From NCBI RefSeq assembly GCF_009796285.1, contig NZ_CP047020.1, positions 1,736,001 to 1,800,000 of the forward strand: DNA of 64,000 nt. Direction: 5' to 3'. Positions 8,609 through 17,353 of this stretch are shown here, in pieces. The first letter of the stretch is position 1. Each line of letters starts with the position of its first letter. The DNA comes from Streptomyces broussonetiae (GTDB taxonomy: Bacteria; Actinomycetota; Actinomycetes; Streptomycetales; Streptomycetaceae). The position numbers and the translations under genes are program-made. The notes under the pieces are model-generated. The model was not told the DNA's origin, did no database searches, and saw only the letters and a program-made list of their open reading frames with translations.

Positions 8609-10881
8609 CGGACGCCTTTCTCGTGCGTCGAGGCGCTGAGCGCGCGCAGGATGCTGTCAGGGGTGAGCGGCATCTGCAGCAGCTCGGGATCGACGTCCGG
8701 CAGGGCGTCGGCCACGGCGTTGGCGATGGCGGCCGGGGTGCCGATGCAGCCCGACTCGCCCGCGCCCTTGGCACCCAGCGGGGAGTTGGGGCTGGGGGTG
8801 TGGGTGTCCTTGACCTCGATGGGCGGGACTTCCGTGAACGTCGGGAGCAGATAGTCCAGGAAGCCGCTCGCCACGTGCGGTACGCCGTCGTCGTCGAACT
8901 GCATGCCTTCGTAGAGGGCCTGGCCGATGCCCTGCAGGGCCGAGCCGTAGGCCTGTCCGTGCACCACCGTGGGGTTGAGGATCACTCCGCAGTCGTCGAC
9001 GGTGACCAGCTGCAGGATGTTCACGAGGCCGAGGTCGGGATCCACCTCGGTCACCGCCACGTGTGCGCCGAAGGGGAAAGCCTGTCCGGTCTCGAACCGG
9101 TCCTCGACGCGCAGCGGCCCGGTGTGCTTCACCAGTTCGCCCAGGCCCACGAGGGCCGAGCCGTTGTGGGCGGTGTGCAGGGAGCCGTTGGTCCACTCGA
9201 CCTGGTCGACCGGCACATCCCACAGCCCGGCCGCCCGGGTGCGGGCCTCCTCGGTCAGGAGGTTCGCCAGGTGCTGGAACAGGGCGCCGTCGACCTGCGC
9301 CGAGCGGCTGGCGAACGAGCCCAGTCCTTCGGGCTGTTGGTCGGTGTCGCCCTCGACGAGGCGCACCTGCGCCTCCGGGACCCCGAGGAACTTGGCGACC
9401 AGCGCGGGGAAGACCGTCTCGTGCCCCTGACCGCTGGGGGCCGCGCCGCAGCGGGCGGTGACCTGGCCGTCCTCGCTGACCTCGAGGCTGCCGCACTCGT
9501 GCAGGCCGCCGGCTTCGCCGCCGGAGCGCTCCACGTAGCAGGAGATTCCGATGCCCAGCGGAAACGCGTCGGGGTCCGTGCGGCGACGGGCCTGTTCGGC
9601 ACGCCACCTGCCGTGGTCGATCGTCTCGAGGGCCAGGTCCAGGGCGGCGGCGTAGTTCCCGCTGTCGTAGACGCGTCCGACCGGCGTCTCGTACGGGAAG
9701 GCGTCCGGCGGGATGAAGTTGCGCCGTCGCAGCTCGATCGGGTCCATCCCGAGCCGCCGGGCGAGCAGGTCCATGCTCCGCTCGATCGCGATCGCCGCCT
9801 CGGGGCGTCCGGCGCCCCGGTACGGGTAGGTCACCATGGTGTTGGTGAGCACCGAGCGCAGGGTCGCGTGGACGCGCGGGGTGGTGTAGGCGCCGGCCGC
9901 CATCCACGCCGTCTGCATGGGCAGTCCGGCGCCGAGGTGCGGGTAGGCACCGACGTCGGCGTTGATCGACAGCTCGTAGGCGAGGAGCCGTCCGTCGGCG
10001 TCGGCGGCGAGCCGGACCCTCTGGTCCTGGCCGCGGCCCCGGGTGGCGACGAGCATCGACTCCAGGCGGTCCTCGATCCAGCGGACCGGCCGCCCGAGTT
10101 TCACGGCCAGGTGGGCGACGGCCACGAACTCGGGGAACGCGGCGCTCTTCGACCCGAAGGCGCCTCCCGTGTCCGGTACGACGACCCTGATCCGGTCGGC
10201 GGACCAGCCGAGGAGCGCGGCGAGTTCACGACGCAGCCGGTGCGGCATCTGGTGCCCCGACCACACCGTCAGCCGGTCTCCCTCCGGTACCGCGAGGATG
10301 GTGCGGCATTCCATGGGGCTGGGGATCAACAGCTGCTGCCGGTAGGTGGCCTCCACGACGGCCGCCGCGTCCTCCCAGACCGCGGGGTCGACGGGCTGAC
10401 CCGCCTCGCCCCGCAGGACGACGTTGCTCATCCCGTCGAACAGCCGGACGCAGTCCTCCAGCGCCTCGGACGGTGTCACCACTGCGGGCAGCGGATCGAC
10501 CGTGGCGGTGACCTCGGCGACCCCGTCCTCGGCCCGGTACCGGTCCTCCCCGAGGACGACCGCCAGCGCCTCGCCCGGATAGCGCACCCGGTCCTTCACG
10601 AGGGCCGGCCACTCCCGGCCCGCGACGGCCTCCTCGGTGGAGAGCCTGGCCAGCAGGGTGTGGGGGACCGCGGGGAGGTCCGGCAGATCCGCGGCCGACC
10701 AGGCGCCCACGACCCCGGGCACGTCCCGGGCCGCCGTGCAGTCCACTGCGCGCAGTACGCCGTGGGCCACCTTGCTTCTCACAAATGCCGCGTCCAGACA
10801 TCCCGGAACGTGGATATCGGCAACAAACCGGCCTCTCCCGGAAAGCAGTCGCTCGTCCTCACGCCTTGTCCAATGCTCCAC
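8605..10881 (-). CDS. Molybdopterin-binding catalytic subunit of molybdenum hydroxylase (form II CoxL-like)
   Basis: The 758-residue large subunit that holds the Mo-pterin cytosine dinucleotide and does substrate hydroxylation. The aldehyde oxidase a/b hammerhead domain covers about residues 10-120, beginning RREDERLLSGRGRFVADI. Cofactor-binding segments include GGAFGSK, SGQGHETVFPAL and the C-terminal GAKGAGESG, with the catalytic Glu. The active-site loop reads YRGAGRPE, the form II signature. True aerobic CO dehydrogenase has AYxCSFR, so CO is unlikely to be the substrate. Translation starts at GTG 10881 after a GAGGTG sequence. It is the first gene of the operon: large, FAD, 2Fe-2S, amidohydrolase, broken xdhC. 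The natural substrate is unknown; purines, aromatic acids and N-heterocycles are all possible. Confidence 0.92.
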   Translation of the reverse strand: MEHWTRREDERLLSGRGRFVADIHVPGCLDAAFVRSKVAHGVLRAVDCTAARDVPGVVGAWSAADLPDLPAVPHTLLARLSTEEAVAGREWPALVKDRVRYPGEALAVVLGEDRYRAEDGVAEVTATVDPLPAVVTPSEALEDCVRLFDGMSNVVLRGEAGQPVDPAVWEDAAAVVEATYRQQLLIPSPMECRTILAVPEGDRLTVWSGHQMPHRLRRELAALLGWSADRIRVVVPDTGGAFGSKSAAFPEFVAVAHLAVKLGRPVRWIEDRLESMLVATRGRGQDQRVRLAADADGRLLAYELSINADVGAYPHLGAGLPMQTAWMAAGAYTTPRVHATLRSVLTNTMVTYPYRGAGRPEAAIAIERSMDLLARRLGMDPIELRRRNFIPPDAFPYETPVGRVYDSGNYAAALDLALETIDHGRWRAEQARRRTDPDAFPLGIGISCYVERSGGEAGGLHECGSLEVSEDGQVTARCGAAPSGQGHETVFPALVAKFLGVPEAQVRLVEGDTDQQPEGLGSFASRSAQVDGALFQHLANLLTEEARTRAAGLWDVPVDQVEWTNGSLHTAHNGSALVGLGELVKHTGPLRVEDRFETGQAFPFGAHVAVTEVDPDLGLVNILQLVTVDDCGVILNPTVVHGQAYGSALQGIGQALYEGMQFDDDGVPHVASGFLDYLLPTFTEVPPIEVKDTHTPSPNSPLGAKGAGESGCIGTPAAIANAVADALPDVDPELLQMPLTPDSILRALSASTHEKGVR

Positions 10882-11047
10882 AGCAACACCTCGTTCGTGT
10901 CCTTGCGGGAATCAACGCCATTCCGGGGTCATTCCGATGGAACAGCACGCCGGTCGAATTCAGCAGCTTGGACACTACTCACGGGTGAAGCGGCGGAGCG
11001 AGCGACAGGCGGGCCCTGTGCACTCCGGGGAAAGAAGCGGTGCGCTG

Positions 11048-11386
11048 TCAGCCCAGTTCCGTGTCCAGCCACCGCAGGACCTCGGGCCGCACGGGGTCCG
11101 TGATGTCGGCGAACTCCTCGTGCCGTTTCAGGAACTTGGCCACGTACGGGCACACGGGAACGATCCGCTTCCCCGCGTTCCGTACGTCGGTGAGCGCTTC
11201 CTGGACCAGCCGGGAGGCCAGTCCCTGTCCGGCGAAGGCGTCGTCGATCTCGGTGTGGTAGAAGACGCGCTGTTCGCCACGGTCACGGTAGGCGGTCAGC
11301 CCGGCGCGCTCGCCGCCGACCAGGATTTCGTAGCGGTTCTCCGCATCCACGTGTTCGACGACCGGAGCGACGGAAGGCTGGCTCAT
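11048..11386 (-). CDS. GCN5-related N-acetyltransferase, YjdJ-like
   Basis: A 112-residue short acetyltransferase of the YjdJ/N-acetyltransf_CG type. The strand-loop ENRYEILVGGERAGLTAYRDRGEQRVFYHTEID is followed by the acetyl-CoA pyrophosphate loop DDAFAGQGLASRLVQEAL (Q/GxGxxG form) and the C-terminal VPVCPYVAKFLKRHEEF. Substrate unknown. The ATG at 11386 has AAAGGA 8 nt upstream; the longer open frame lacks family similarity. Its leader holds two overlapping inverted repeats (see the regulatory entry). Confidence 0.85.
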   Translation of the reverse strand: MSQPSVAPVVEHVDAENRYEILVGGERAGLTAYRDRGEQRVFYHTEIDDAFAGQGLASRLVQEALTDVRNAGKRIVPVCPYVAKFLKRHEEFADITDPVRPEVLRWLDTELG

Positions 11387-11408
11387 CAGGTGTCCTTTCG
11401 GTTGGGGT

Positions 11409-11444
11409 GGGAAGAGTTTTGCCACTCTTCCCGGGATTTGGCAA
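11409..11444 (-). promoter_or_regulatory. Overlapping, mutually exclusive inverted repeats upstream of the acetyltransferase
   Basis: GGGAAGAG (11409-11416) pairs perfectly with CTCTTCCC (11425-11432) around an 8-nt loop. The loop of that hairpin and sequence further out form a second perfect repeat, TTGCCA (11419-11424) with TGGCAA (11439-11444). The two stems cannot form together. They lie 22-58 nt before the ATG at 11386 and could be an operator or a switching leader; nothing here proves either. Confidence 0.4.
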
Positions 11445-11631
11445 TATCCGGATGACCGCGCCCCCTTGACTCCGGCCCAGGAAATTCCGCACCGCGCAGC
11501 CCCTTCTCCCTCACGTGCTTCGACAGGCAACACCCCGTGCGCTCGTCGGCAAACCATGCCCCGGACCCGCCGTACGGTCGTCGAAGCCCGGCCGAGGAAG
11601 TCAACCGGACAGTCGCAGAGAGGAATTCGGC

Positions 11632-12075
11632 ATGAGACAGCATCCTGCCCGCGCCGCACAGGAAGACCTGGTCGTTCTCACGACGACGGTGCTGGCCACC
11701 GTGGCCGGCGATCCACCGGTACCGTTGCCCGCCGAGTTGCGGTACACCCCGACGGATCCCTACGCCGTGTGCCTGTCGCTGGGCGCCCCCGCCGCAGTCC
11801 CCGTCGACTGGGTCTTCGCCCGGTCGCTGCTGGCCGACGGAGTGCGCCGGCCCACCGGGTCCGGGGACGTGGTGGTGCTCCCCCGGCACCGCAGCCGTCC
11901 GGACACGGTCCGCGTCCTGCTCAGGCCGTGGCACGGGGCAGCGGCTCTCGACGTCGCCGCCCGTGACGTCTCGGACTTTCTGCACCTCGCCGACGCGCTG
12001 GTGCCGCCGGGCACCGAGCACCGGCACATCGATCTCGACCACGTCGTCGAACAGCTCACGGCCGGCAGCGAGTGA
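11632..12075 (+). CDS. SsgA-like sporulation and cell division regulator (SALP)
   Basis: A 147-residue SsgA-family protein, a group found only in sporulating actinomycetes that helps time and place septation and cell-wall remodelling. Visible family features are the N-terminal strand region PVPLPAELRYTPTDPYAVCLSL, then VDWVFARSLLADGVRRPTGSGDVVVLPR and the C-terminal DVSDFLHLADALVPPGTEHRHIDLD block. Length is normal (about 130-150). The ATG is chosen because GAGAGGAA lies just upstream; an upstream in-frame start at 11515 would add a non-homologous leader. Which SALP it is (SsgA to SsgG or an extra paralog) cannot be told from sequence alone. Confidence 0.9.
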   Translation: MRQHPARAAQEDLVVLTTTVLATVAGDPPVPLPAELRYTPTDPYAVCLSLGAPAAVPVDWVFARSLLADGVRRPTGSGDVVVLPRHRSRPDTVRVLLRPWHGAAALDVAARDVSDFLHLADALVPPGTEHRHIDLDHVVEQLTAGSE

Positions 12076-12235
12076 CCGCCCGGCCTGCCCCGCCGTCGGA
12101 GCGGGCCACGCCTTCCTCGCCCGGCTCCCGTGCGCTCAGGGGCACCTTCGCGTGCACTCGCGGGCAAGGCGGCCGCCGGTTCGGCCCCTAGCGTCGATCG
12201 CGCACGTTTCGGCACGACATCGCAGGAGGCACGCC

Positions 12236-12811
12236 ATGACCACCAACTCCACGCCCACGAGCAGCCAGCCCTGGCTGCATCAGAAGGGGGCGGTCATCCA
12301 GGAGTTCGGGACCGTCAAGCAGTTCCCCGTCGCCCTGTCCTTCGAGGCGCGCATGTACTCCTCCCAGCGCCTGAACAAGGTGCTGGCCGACACCCAGATC
12401 CTCTACGGCCTCTACAAGAAGCACCACTGGAGCATGCGGGGCGCGACCTTCTACCAGCTGCATCTGCTCCTGGACAAGCACGCGGGCGAGCAGTTGGAAC
12501 TCGTCGACGCTCTCGCCGAGCGCGTCCAGACGCTGGGCGGTGTCGCCGTGGGCGACCCCCGGCACGTCGCCGAGATCACGTCGATCCCGCGCCCGCCGGA
12601 CGGCGTGGAGGAGGTGCCGGCCATGCTCTCGCGACTGCTCGAAGCCCACGAGACCATCCTCACGGACGCCCATCAAGCGGCCGCCCGCACCGCCGAACTG
12701 GGCGACGACGGCACCAACGACCTGCTGGTCTCGCAGGTCATCCGCACCGGCGAACTACAGGCCTGGTTCCTGGCCGAGCACCTGGTCGACACCCCGCTGG
12801 TCCGCGTCTGA
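12236..12811 (+). CDS. dps: Dps family ferritin-like DNA protection protein
   Basis: A 191-residue Dps/miniferritin, which oxidises and stores iron and can coat DNA in stress or stationary phase. The ferroxidase region is clear: KKHHWSMRGATFYQLHLLLDKHAGEQLELVDALAERVQTLGG contains the conserved His-W, Phe-xx-Leu-His, the D/E ligands and the AER-LGG end. The N-terminal tail of about 50 residues is long, which is typical of Streptomyces Dps and may carry DNA-binding or assembly functions. A strong AGGAGG lies 7 nt before the ATG. Its position next to SsgA-like and cytochrome bd genes suggests a stationary-phase or stress setting. Confidence 0.93.
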   Translation: MTTNSTPTSSQPWLHQKGAVIQEFGTVKQFPVALSFEARMYSSQRLNKVLADTQILYGLYKKHHWSMRGATFYQLHLLLDKHAGEQLELVDALAERVQTLGGVAVGDPRHVAEITSIPRPPDGVEEVPAMLSRLLEAHETILTDAHQAAARTAELGDDGTNDLLVSQVIRTGELQAWFLAEHLVDTPLVRV

Positions 12812-12932
12812 GCCGTCCGCACGGCACACGGAAGGCGTGCGGCGCCGGGTGAGAGACCGGTGGACGCCCCGACCGCACAGGGCTGCGGGTGCCGCTCCCC
12901 CCTGCCGCTGATGCGGTGCATGTTCCCGCCTC

Positions 12933-12962
12933 GGGCGCGGACCGGATTCCCGGTCCGCGCCC
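12933..12962 (+). terminator. 13-bp perfect hairpin between dps and cydA
   Basis: The arms at 12933-12945 (GGGCGCGGACCGG) and 12950-12962 are exact complements around a 4-nt loop. It lies 121 nt after dps and 35 nt before the cydA ATG, with no T-run. It may end dps transcription or sit in the cyd leader as an attenuator-like element; the sequence does not decide. Confidence 0.5.
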
Positions 12963-12997
12963 GACGCCCGTCAAACCGCCGCTTCCCTGGAGTACCC

Positions 12998-14365
12998 ATG
13001 GCTTCACCCGGCGTCGTCGAACTGTCCCGATGGCAGTTCGCGATCACCGCGATCTTCCACATGACCTTCCCCGCGCTCACCGTCGGGCTCTCCGTGCTGC
13101 TCGCCGTCGTGTACACGGTCTACGTCCGCACCGACAACCCCCTGTACCTGCAGATCTTCCGGTTCTGGAAGAAGATCTTCGCCGTCGGCTTCGGCCTGGG
13201 CGTCGTCGCGGGCACCGTGATGACCTTCGAGTTCGGCCTGAACTGGGGGATTTACGCCCACGCGGTCGGGCCGGTCATCGGGGTCACCATCGGCATGGAG
13301 GTGATCACGGCCTTCTTCCTGGAGGCGGGGTTCATCGGCCTGATGCTCTACGGGGACGGGCGGATCCGTCCGCGCACCATGGCCCTGGCCAGCTGGATGG
13401 TCGCCTTCGGAACGCTGCTGTCCACCACCTGGATCCTGTCGGCCAACAGCTGGATGCAGGACCCGGTCGGCTACCAGAAGGTCGCCGGCCAGTTCCACGC
13501 GAGGGACTGGATCAGCATCCTGTTCAACCCCGCCTTCGCCCACCGCTTCCCGCACATGCTGCTGGCCGTACTGATCAGCTCCGCCTGGTTCGTGGGCGGG
13601 ATCTCCGCCTGGTACCTGGTGAAGAAACGGTCGTCCGCCCAGCCCATGGCCCGCCGCTGTCTGTCCATCGCCCTCGGCGTCCTCGGTGTGCTGATGCCGG
13701 TGCAGCTGTACGTGGGCGACGGCACCGCCGTCTTCATGGGACAGCACCAACTGCCCAAGCTGGAGGCTTTCGAGGGCAACTGGAAGAGCGACAACAACGG
13801 CTACAACCTGCTCGTCGTACCCGACACGTCCAAGGGAGAGAACCGGCTGCACGTCGAGATCCCTCATCTCGGCTCGGTCATCGCCCAGGACCTCAGCGGC
13901 AGGACGAATACACCCGGACTGCTGCAGACCCCGCCCGACGAACGCCCCAACATGTGGACCACGTTTTACGGCTTCCGCGCCATGTACTTCACCGCGCTGC
14001 TCATGTTCGGCACGGCCTTCGCGGGCGTGGTCCTGCGCATGCGGCGGCGCCTGTTCGACTCGCCGCGTTTCCTGCGGTGGATGGTGTGGATGACCCCGGC
14101 CGGGATCGTCGCGATCACCGGCGGCTGGATCGTCGCCGAGACGGGCCGCCAACCGTGGGTCGTCTACGGCCAGTTGCGCACCTCCGACGCGGTCTCCCAC
14201 CTCTCCACCGCCGAAGTCGCCGCGAGCCTCGTCGGCTTCGTCCTGCTCTACGTCACCCTGCTGGCCATCTGGGCCCGCTACATCGTCCGTACGGTCAAGG
14301 CCGGCCCCGAGGCACTGGCCACCGGTCCCGCCTCGCCCGACGTCCCGGAGGCCCTCGTTGCTTGA
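12998..14365 (+). CDS. cydA: Cytochrome bd ubiquinol oxidase subunit I
   Basis: A 455-residue integral membrane heme subunit of cytochrome bd, a high-affinity quinol oxidase that does not pump protons. Visible features are the first helix with the heme b595/d ligand His21 (FAITAIFHMTFPALTVG), the glutamate-rich helix GVTIGMEVITAFFLEAGFIGLMLYG, and the C-terminal signature WIVAETGRQPW (quinol oxidation region). It lacks the long Q-loop insertion of E. coli CydA (522 residues), so it is the short Q-loop type usual for Gram-positives. The ATG at 12998 begins right before the conserved N-terminus, with CTGGAG upstream. First gene of cydABDC. Confidence 0.96.
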   Translation: MASPGVVELSRWQFAITAIFHMTFPALTVGLSVLLAVVYTVYVRTDNPLYLQIFRFWKKIFAVGFGLGVVAGTVMTFEFGLNWGIYAHAVGPVIGVTIGMEVITAFFLEAGFIGLMLYGDGRIRPRTMALASWMVAFGTLLSTTWILSANSWMQDPVGYQKVAGQFHARDWISILFNPAFAHRFPHMLLAVLISSAWFVGGISAWYLVKKRSSAQPMARRCLSIALGVLGVLMPVQLYVGDGTAVFMGQHQLPKLEAFEGNWKSDNNGYNLLVVPDTSKGENRLHVEIPHLGSVIAQDLSGRTNTPGLLQTPPDERPNMWTTFYGFRAMYFTALLMFGTAFAGVVLRMRRRLFDSPRFLRWMVWMTPAGIVAITGGWIVAETGRQPWVVYGQLRTSDAVSHLSTAEVAASLVGFVLLYVTLLAIWARYIVRTVKAGPEALATGPASPDVPEALVA

Positions 14366-15620
14366 GTACGCCGCTTACGCCCTGGTCCTCTTCTCGCTCG
14401 GCATGTACGTCGTCCTCGACGGCTACGACCTCGGCGTGGGCATGCTCAGTCTGGCGGCCCGTCCGGAGCGTCGAAGGGAGTACGGCGAGATCGTCGCCAC
14501 CGCCTGGGACGCCAACGAGAGCTGGCTCATCCTGGTCGGCGTGGTCCTGTGGGCCGGTCTGCCCGCCGCCTATGCCGTGGTGCTGCCCGGCGTCTATCTG
14601 CCACTGATCGTCCTGCTGGTCTCGATCATCCTGCGCGGACTGGGCCTGGAGATGCACAGCGCGGCCGGCCGCTACCGGCGTGGCTGGGCGCTGCTGTTCG
14701 GCGGGGCCTCGCTCGCGGCCACCGTGTGCCAGGGCCTCGTCCTCGGAGCCGTGCTCACCGGCCCGCACCAGCGGAACGGCGCTTTCCACGGCGGGGCGTT
14801 CGACTGGTTCAGCCTCTACGGCGTACTGTGCGCCCTCGGCCTGGTCGTGGTCTACCTGCTGGCCGGGGCCGCCTGGCTGCAGGACAAGACCGAGGGGTGG
14901 TCACGGTCGGGGGTCCGGCGCACCGGACGGACCCTGCTGGTGGCCACCGTGGTCATGGCGGTCGTGCTCGGTCTGCTGCTGCCGGACGCCGACCCGCAGC
15001 AGTTCCAGCTGGGCCAGCCGGTGCGGGCCGTACTGTTCTGGCTCGCCGTGGGGGTCGCCGCCGTGGCAGGCGCCGTGGCCTGGCACGGCTTCGGCCGTCG
15101 TCCCGACTGGCGGCCGTTCGCGGCCGTGGCCACCATGACCGCCAGTGGGCTGCTGGGACTCGCCGCCCTCTGCCTGCCGGTGGTCGTACCACCCGGCCTG
15201 ACGGTCCATCAGGCAGCGAGCCCGCACTCCTCCCAGGTCTTCCTGGTCCTCGGCGTCGGCCTGTGCATGCCGTTCGTCCTCGCCTACAACATCTACGCGT
15301 GGCGGAGTTTCCGCGGCAAGTACAGCGACCCGGTGGAAAGCCCGCTACCGCCGTTGCCCGCACGGGGCCGGGCACTCCCGGCCGTAGCGGCGTCCACCGG
15401 CGCGGCGCGGACGATCGTGCGACGCGTCCTGCTGACCGTGCTCGGCATCCTGGCCACCGGCCTCTCCCAGGACGTGTTCGGCGGCTCCTCCGACCTGATC
15501 GGGCCGATCGGCGTCACGGTGCTGGGCGGCACCGCGCTGGCCGCCTGGATCGTCGGCGACCGCCGTGACGGCCGCGCCGGATACTTCGACGCGGACACCG
15601 GGGCGGAGACCACCTCGTGA
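14358..15620 (+). CDS. cydB: Cytochrome bd ubiquinol oxidase subunit II
   Basis: A 420-residue membrane subunit that pairs with CydA and stabilises the hemes. The N-terminus LFSLGMYVVLDGYDLGVGML is the CydB signature with the buried acidic residues, and W-NESWLILVGVVLWAGLP follows. The start is a rare TTG at 14358 placed 6 nt after GGAGG and overlapping the last codons of cydA by 8 nt, which fixes translational coupling. It is longer than many CydB proteins (about 340-380) because of an extended C-terminal portion from about residue 325 with an extra hydrophobic stretch. Confidence 0.95.
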   Translation: MLEYAAYALVLFSLGMYVVLDGYDLGVGMLSLAARPERRREYGEIVATAWDANESWLILVGVVLWAGLPAAYAVVLPGVYLPLIVLLVSIILRGLGLEMHSAAGRYRRGWALLFGGASLAATVCQGLVLGAVLTGPHQRNGAFHGGAFDWFSLYGVLCALGLVVVYLLAGAAWLQDKTEGWSRSGVRRTGRTLLVATVVMAVVLGLLLPDADPQQFQLGQPVRAVLFWLAVGVAAVAGAVAWHGFGRRPDWRPFAAVATMTASGLLGLAALCLPVVVPPGLTVHQAASPHSSQVFLVLGVGLCMPFVLAYNIYAWRSFRGKYSDPVESPLPPLPARGRALPAVAASTGAARTIVRRVLLTVLGILATGLSQDVFGGSSDLIGPIGVTVLGGTALAAWIVGDRRDGRAGYFDADTGAETTS

Positions 15621-17353
15621 GCGGCACCGCCGTTCTGCTCGACGAACTGGCCGCGGACCGGACCGACGATCCGGTGCCCGCCAGGCTGCGGGACTGGGCA
15701 GTGGTCGGCCGGCCCGAGCTGCGCCGCGCGGGGATCCTGCGCGGCGCGGCCCAGTCGGGCACGGTCCTGTGGGCGGGCGGTCTCGGCTGGGCAGCGCAAC
15801 GCGGCCTGTCGGCGCTGCACGGCGAACTGCCCGTGGTCGCACTGCTGTTGCCCGCCCTGCTGACCGCGGCCGGGGTCGCCCTGCGCGCCGGACTGCTGGC
15901 CGCGGGCGACGCGGCAGCCGCCCGTGGTGCCCGCGTCGTACGCGAGACGCTGCGCCGCCGGATCATCGAGACGGCACTGCCCGCCCACGGTCCGGTCCGC
16001 ACCGACCTGGACGAGGCGGCACCCGGCCGGGCCGTCGACGGCGAGGTCGACCAGCTGACCGACTGGCTCACCGGTTACCTGCCCGCGCGCACCACCATGC
16101 TGCTCGGCAGTGGTCTCGTGCTGGCCGCCATCGCCTGGCGCAGCTGGTTCGTCGCGCTGCTCGTCCTGGCGGCCACCCCGCTGCTGCCGGCCAATCTGAA
16201 GGTCATCGGCCTCGGCACACAGGGCGCCGTCCGCGCCCAGCTGACCGGGATCCGCACCCATCAGGCGCGGCTGCTGGACCATCTGCGCGGACTGCCCACC
16301 CTGGTCGGGCTCGGCGCGCACGACGAGGCGGCCCGTGCCCTGGAGCGGGACGACCGGGAGGTCGCGCGGCGGACCGAGAAGGTGCTGCGGATCGCCTTTC
16401 TGTCGACCGCGTGGGTCGAACTGCTCATCACCGGCACCCTCGCCGTGGTGGCGACCTACTGCGGGCTGGTGCTGCTCGACTACCTGCACCTGCCCCTCGT
16501 CCCGGACCGCATGAGCCTGTCCGCCGCGCTGTTCGTCCTCGTCCTGGTGCCCGCCTACTTCGCCCCGGCCCGGGACCTGGCCGCCGGTTACCACGCCCGC
16601 GCCCAGGCCGCTGCCGCCGCCGAACTGCTGGGCCCGGTCCTGGACGCACCCGGCGAGCGGGACGTGCCGTCCGCCGCGCCGGTCCGGCCGTCCCGTGGCG
16701 CGTCGCCTCCCGGGGTGCGTCTGGAAGCGGTGACGGTCCGTCATCCGGGGCGTACCGGACCCGCCCTGGACCGGGTCGGTGTGCGGCTCGCACCGGGCCG
16801 GTGCCTCGCTGTCACCGGGCCGAGCGGGGCGGGCAAGTCCACCCTGCTGGCCGTGGCGGCGGGGCTCGTCGCCCCGCACGAGGGCCGCGCGCTCCACCTC
16901 GTGGACGGACGGGCCGTCCCCGCCGGTCCCGGCCGGGTCGCCTGGGTGGGCCAGCCGGCACACCTGCTGCCCGGCACCCTCCGCGAGAACCTCCTCCTGG
17001 CCCGGCCCACCGCGAGCGACGACGACCTCCTCGACGCCGTCGCCTCCCTCGGCTTCGACGACCTTCTCACCGCGCTGCCGCGGGGACTGGACACCCCGCT
17101 CGGCGAACGCGGCACCGGCCTGTCCTCCGGCCAGTCGCAGCAACTCGCCCTCGTGCGGGCGCTGTTGCGGGACGCGCCACTGCTGTGCCTGGACGAACCC
17201 ACCGCACATCTCGACCCGGAGGCGGAGCTGCGGGTCCTGTCCGCGCTGCGGACGCTGGCCCGCGACCGTACGGTCCTGCTCGCCACCCACAGCCCCGCGC
17301 TGCTGCCGCTGGCGGACCAGGTCATCGCTCTGGACCACGGGAGAGCCCGATGA
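15617..17353 (+). CDS. cydD: Thiol reductant ABC exporter subunit CydD
   Basis: A 578-residue fused membrane-ATPase half-transporter. CydDC exports glutathione or cysteine in E. coli and is needed to assemble cytochrome bd; the thiol exported in actinomycetes is probably different. The transmembrane domain covers about residues 35-340. The nucleotide-binding domain has Walker A GPSGAGKST near residue 400, the signature LSSGQSQQLAL near 500 and Walker B LLCLDEPTAHLD near 525. The GTG start overlaps the cydB stop (GTGA), and the stop overlaps the cydC ATG (ATGA). Confidence 0.94.
   Translation: MSGTAVLLDELAADRTDDPVPARLRDWAVVGRPELRRAGILRGAAQSGTVLWAGGLGWAAQRGLSALHGELPVVALLLPALLTAAGVALRAGLLAAGDAAAARGARVVRETLRRRIIETALPAHGPVRTDLDEAAPGRAVDGEVDQLTDWLTGYLPARTTMLLGSGLVLAAIAWRSWFVALLVLAATPLLPANLKVIGLGTQGAVRAQLTGIRTHQARLLDHLRGLPTLVGLGAHDEAARALERDDREVARRTEKVLRIAFLSTAWVELLITGTLAVVATYCGLVLLDYLHLPLVPDRMSLSAALFVLVLVPAYFAPARDLAAGYHARAQAAAAAELLGPVLDAPGERDVPSAAPVRPSRGASPPGVRLEAVTVRHPGRTGPALDRVGVRLAPGRCLAVTGPSGAGKSTLLAVAAGLVAPHEGRALHLVDGRAVPAGPGRVAWVGQPAHLLPGTLRENLLLARPTASDDDLLDAVASLGFDDLLTALPRGLDTPLGERGTGLSSGQSQQLALVRALLRDAPLLCLDEPTAHLDPEAELRVLSALRTLARDRTVLLATHSPALLPLADQVIALDHGRAR

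Noticed and set aside
8605..10881. Aerobic CO dehydrogenase (CoxL form I)
   Set aside because: Active-site loop is YRGAGR, not AYxCSFR.
10882..11047. Additional small gene
   Set aside because: Open frames here lack a ribosome site and homology; region looks like promoter/leader for the molybdenum hydroxylase operon.
12812..12997. Rex or ArsR-type operator before cydA
   Set aside because: No TTGTGA-type Rex palindrome seen; only a GC-rich hairpin.
15565..17340. Upstream extension of the cydC frame across cydD
   Set aside because: The frame is open but overlaps cydD completely; the true start at 17350 is fixed by ATGA overlap and homology.
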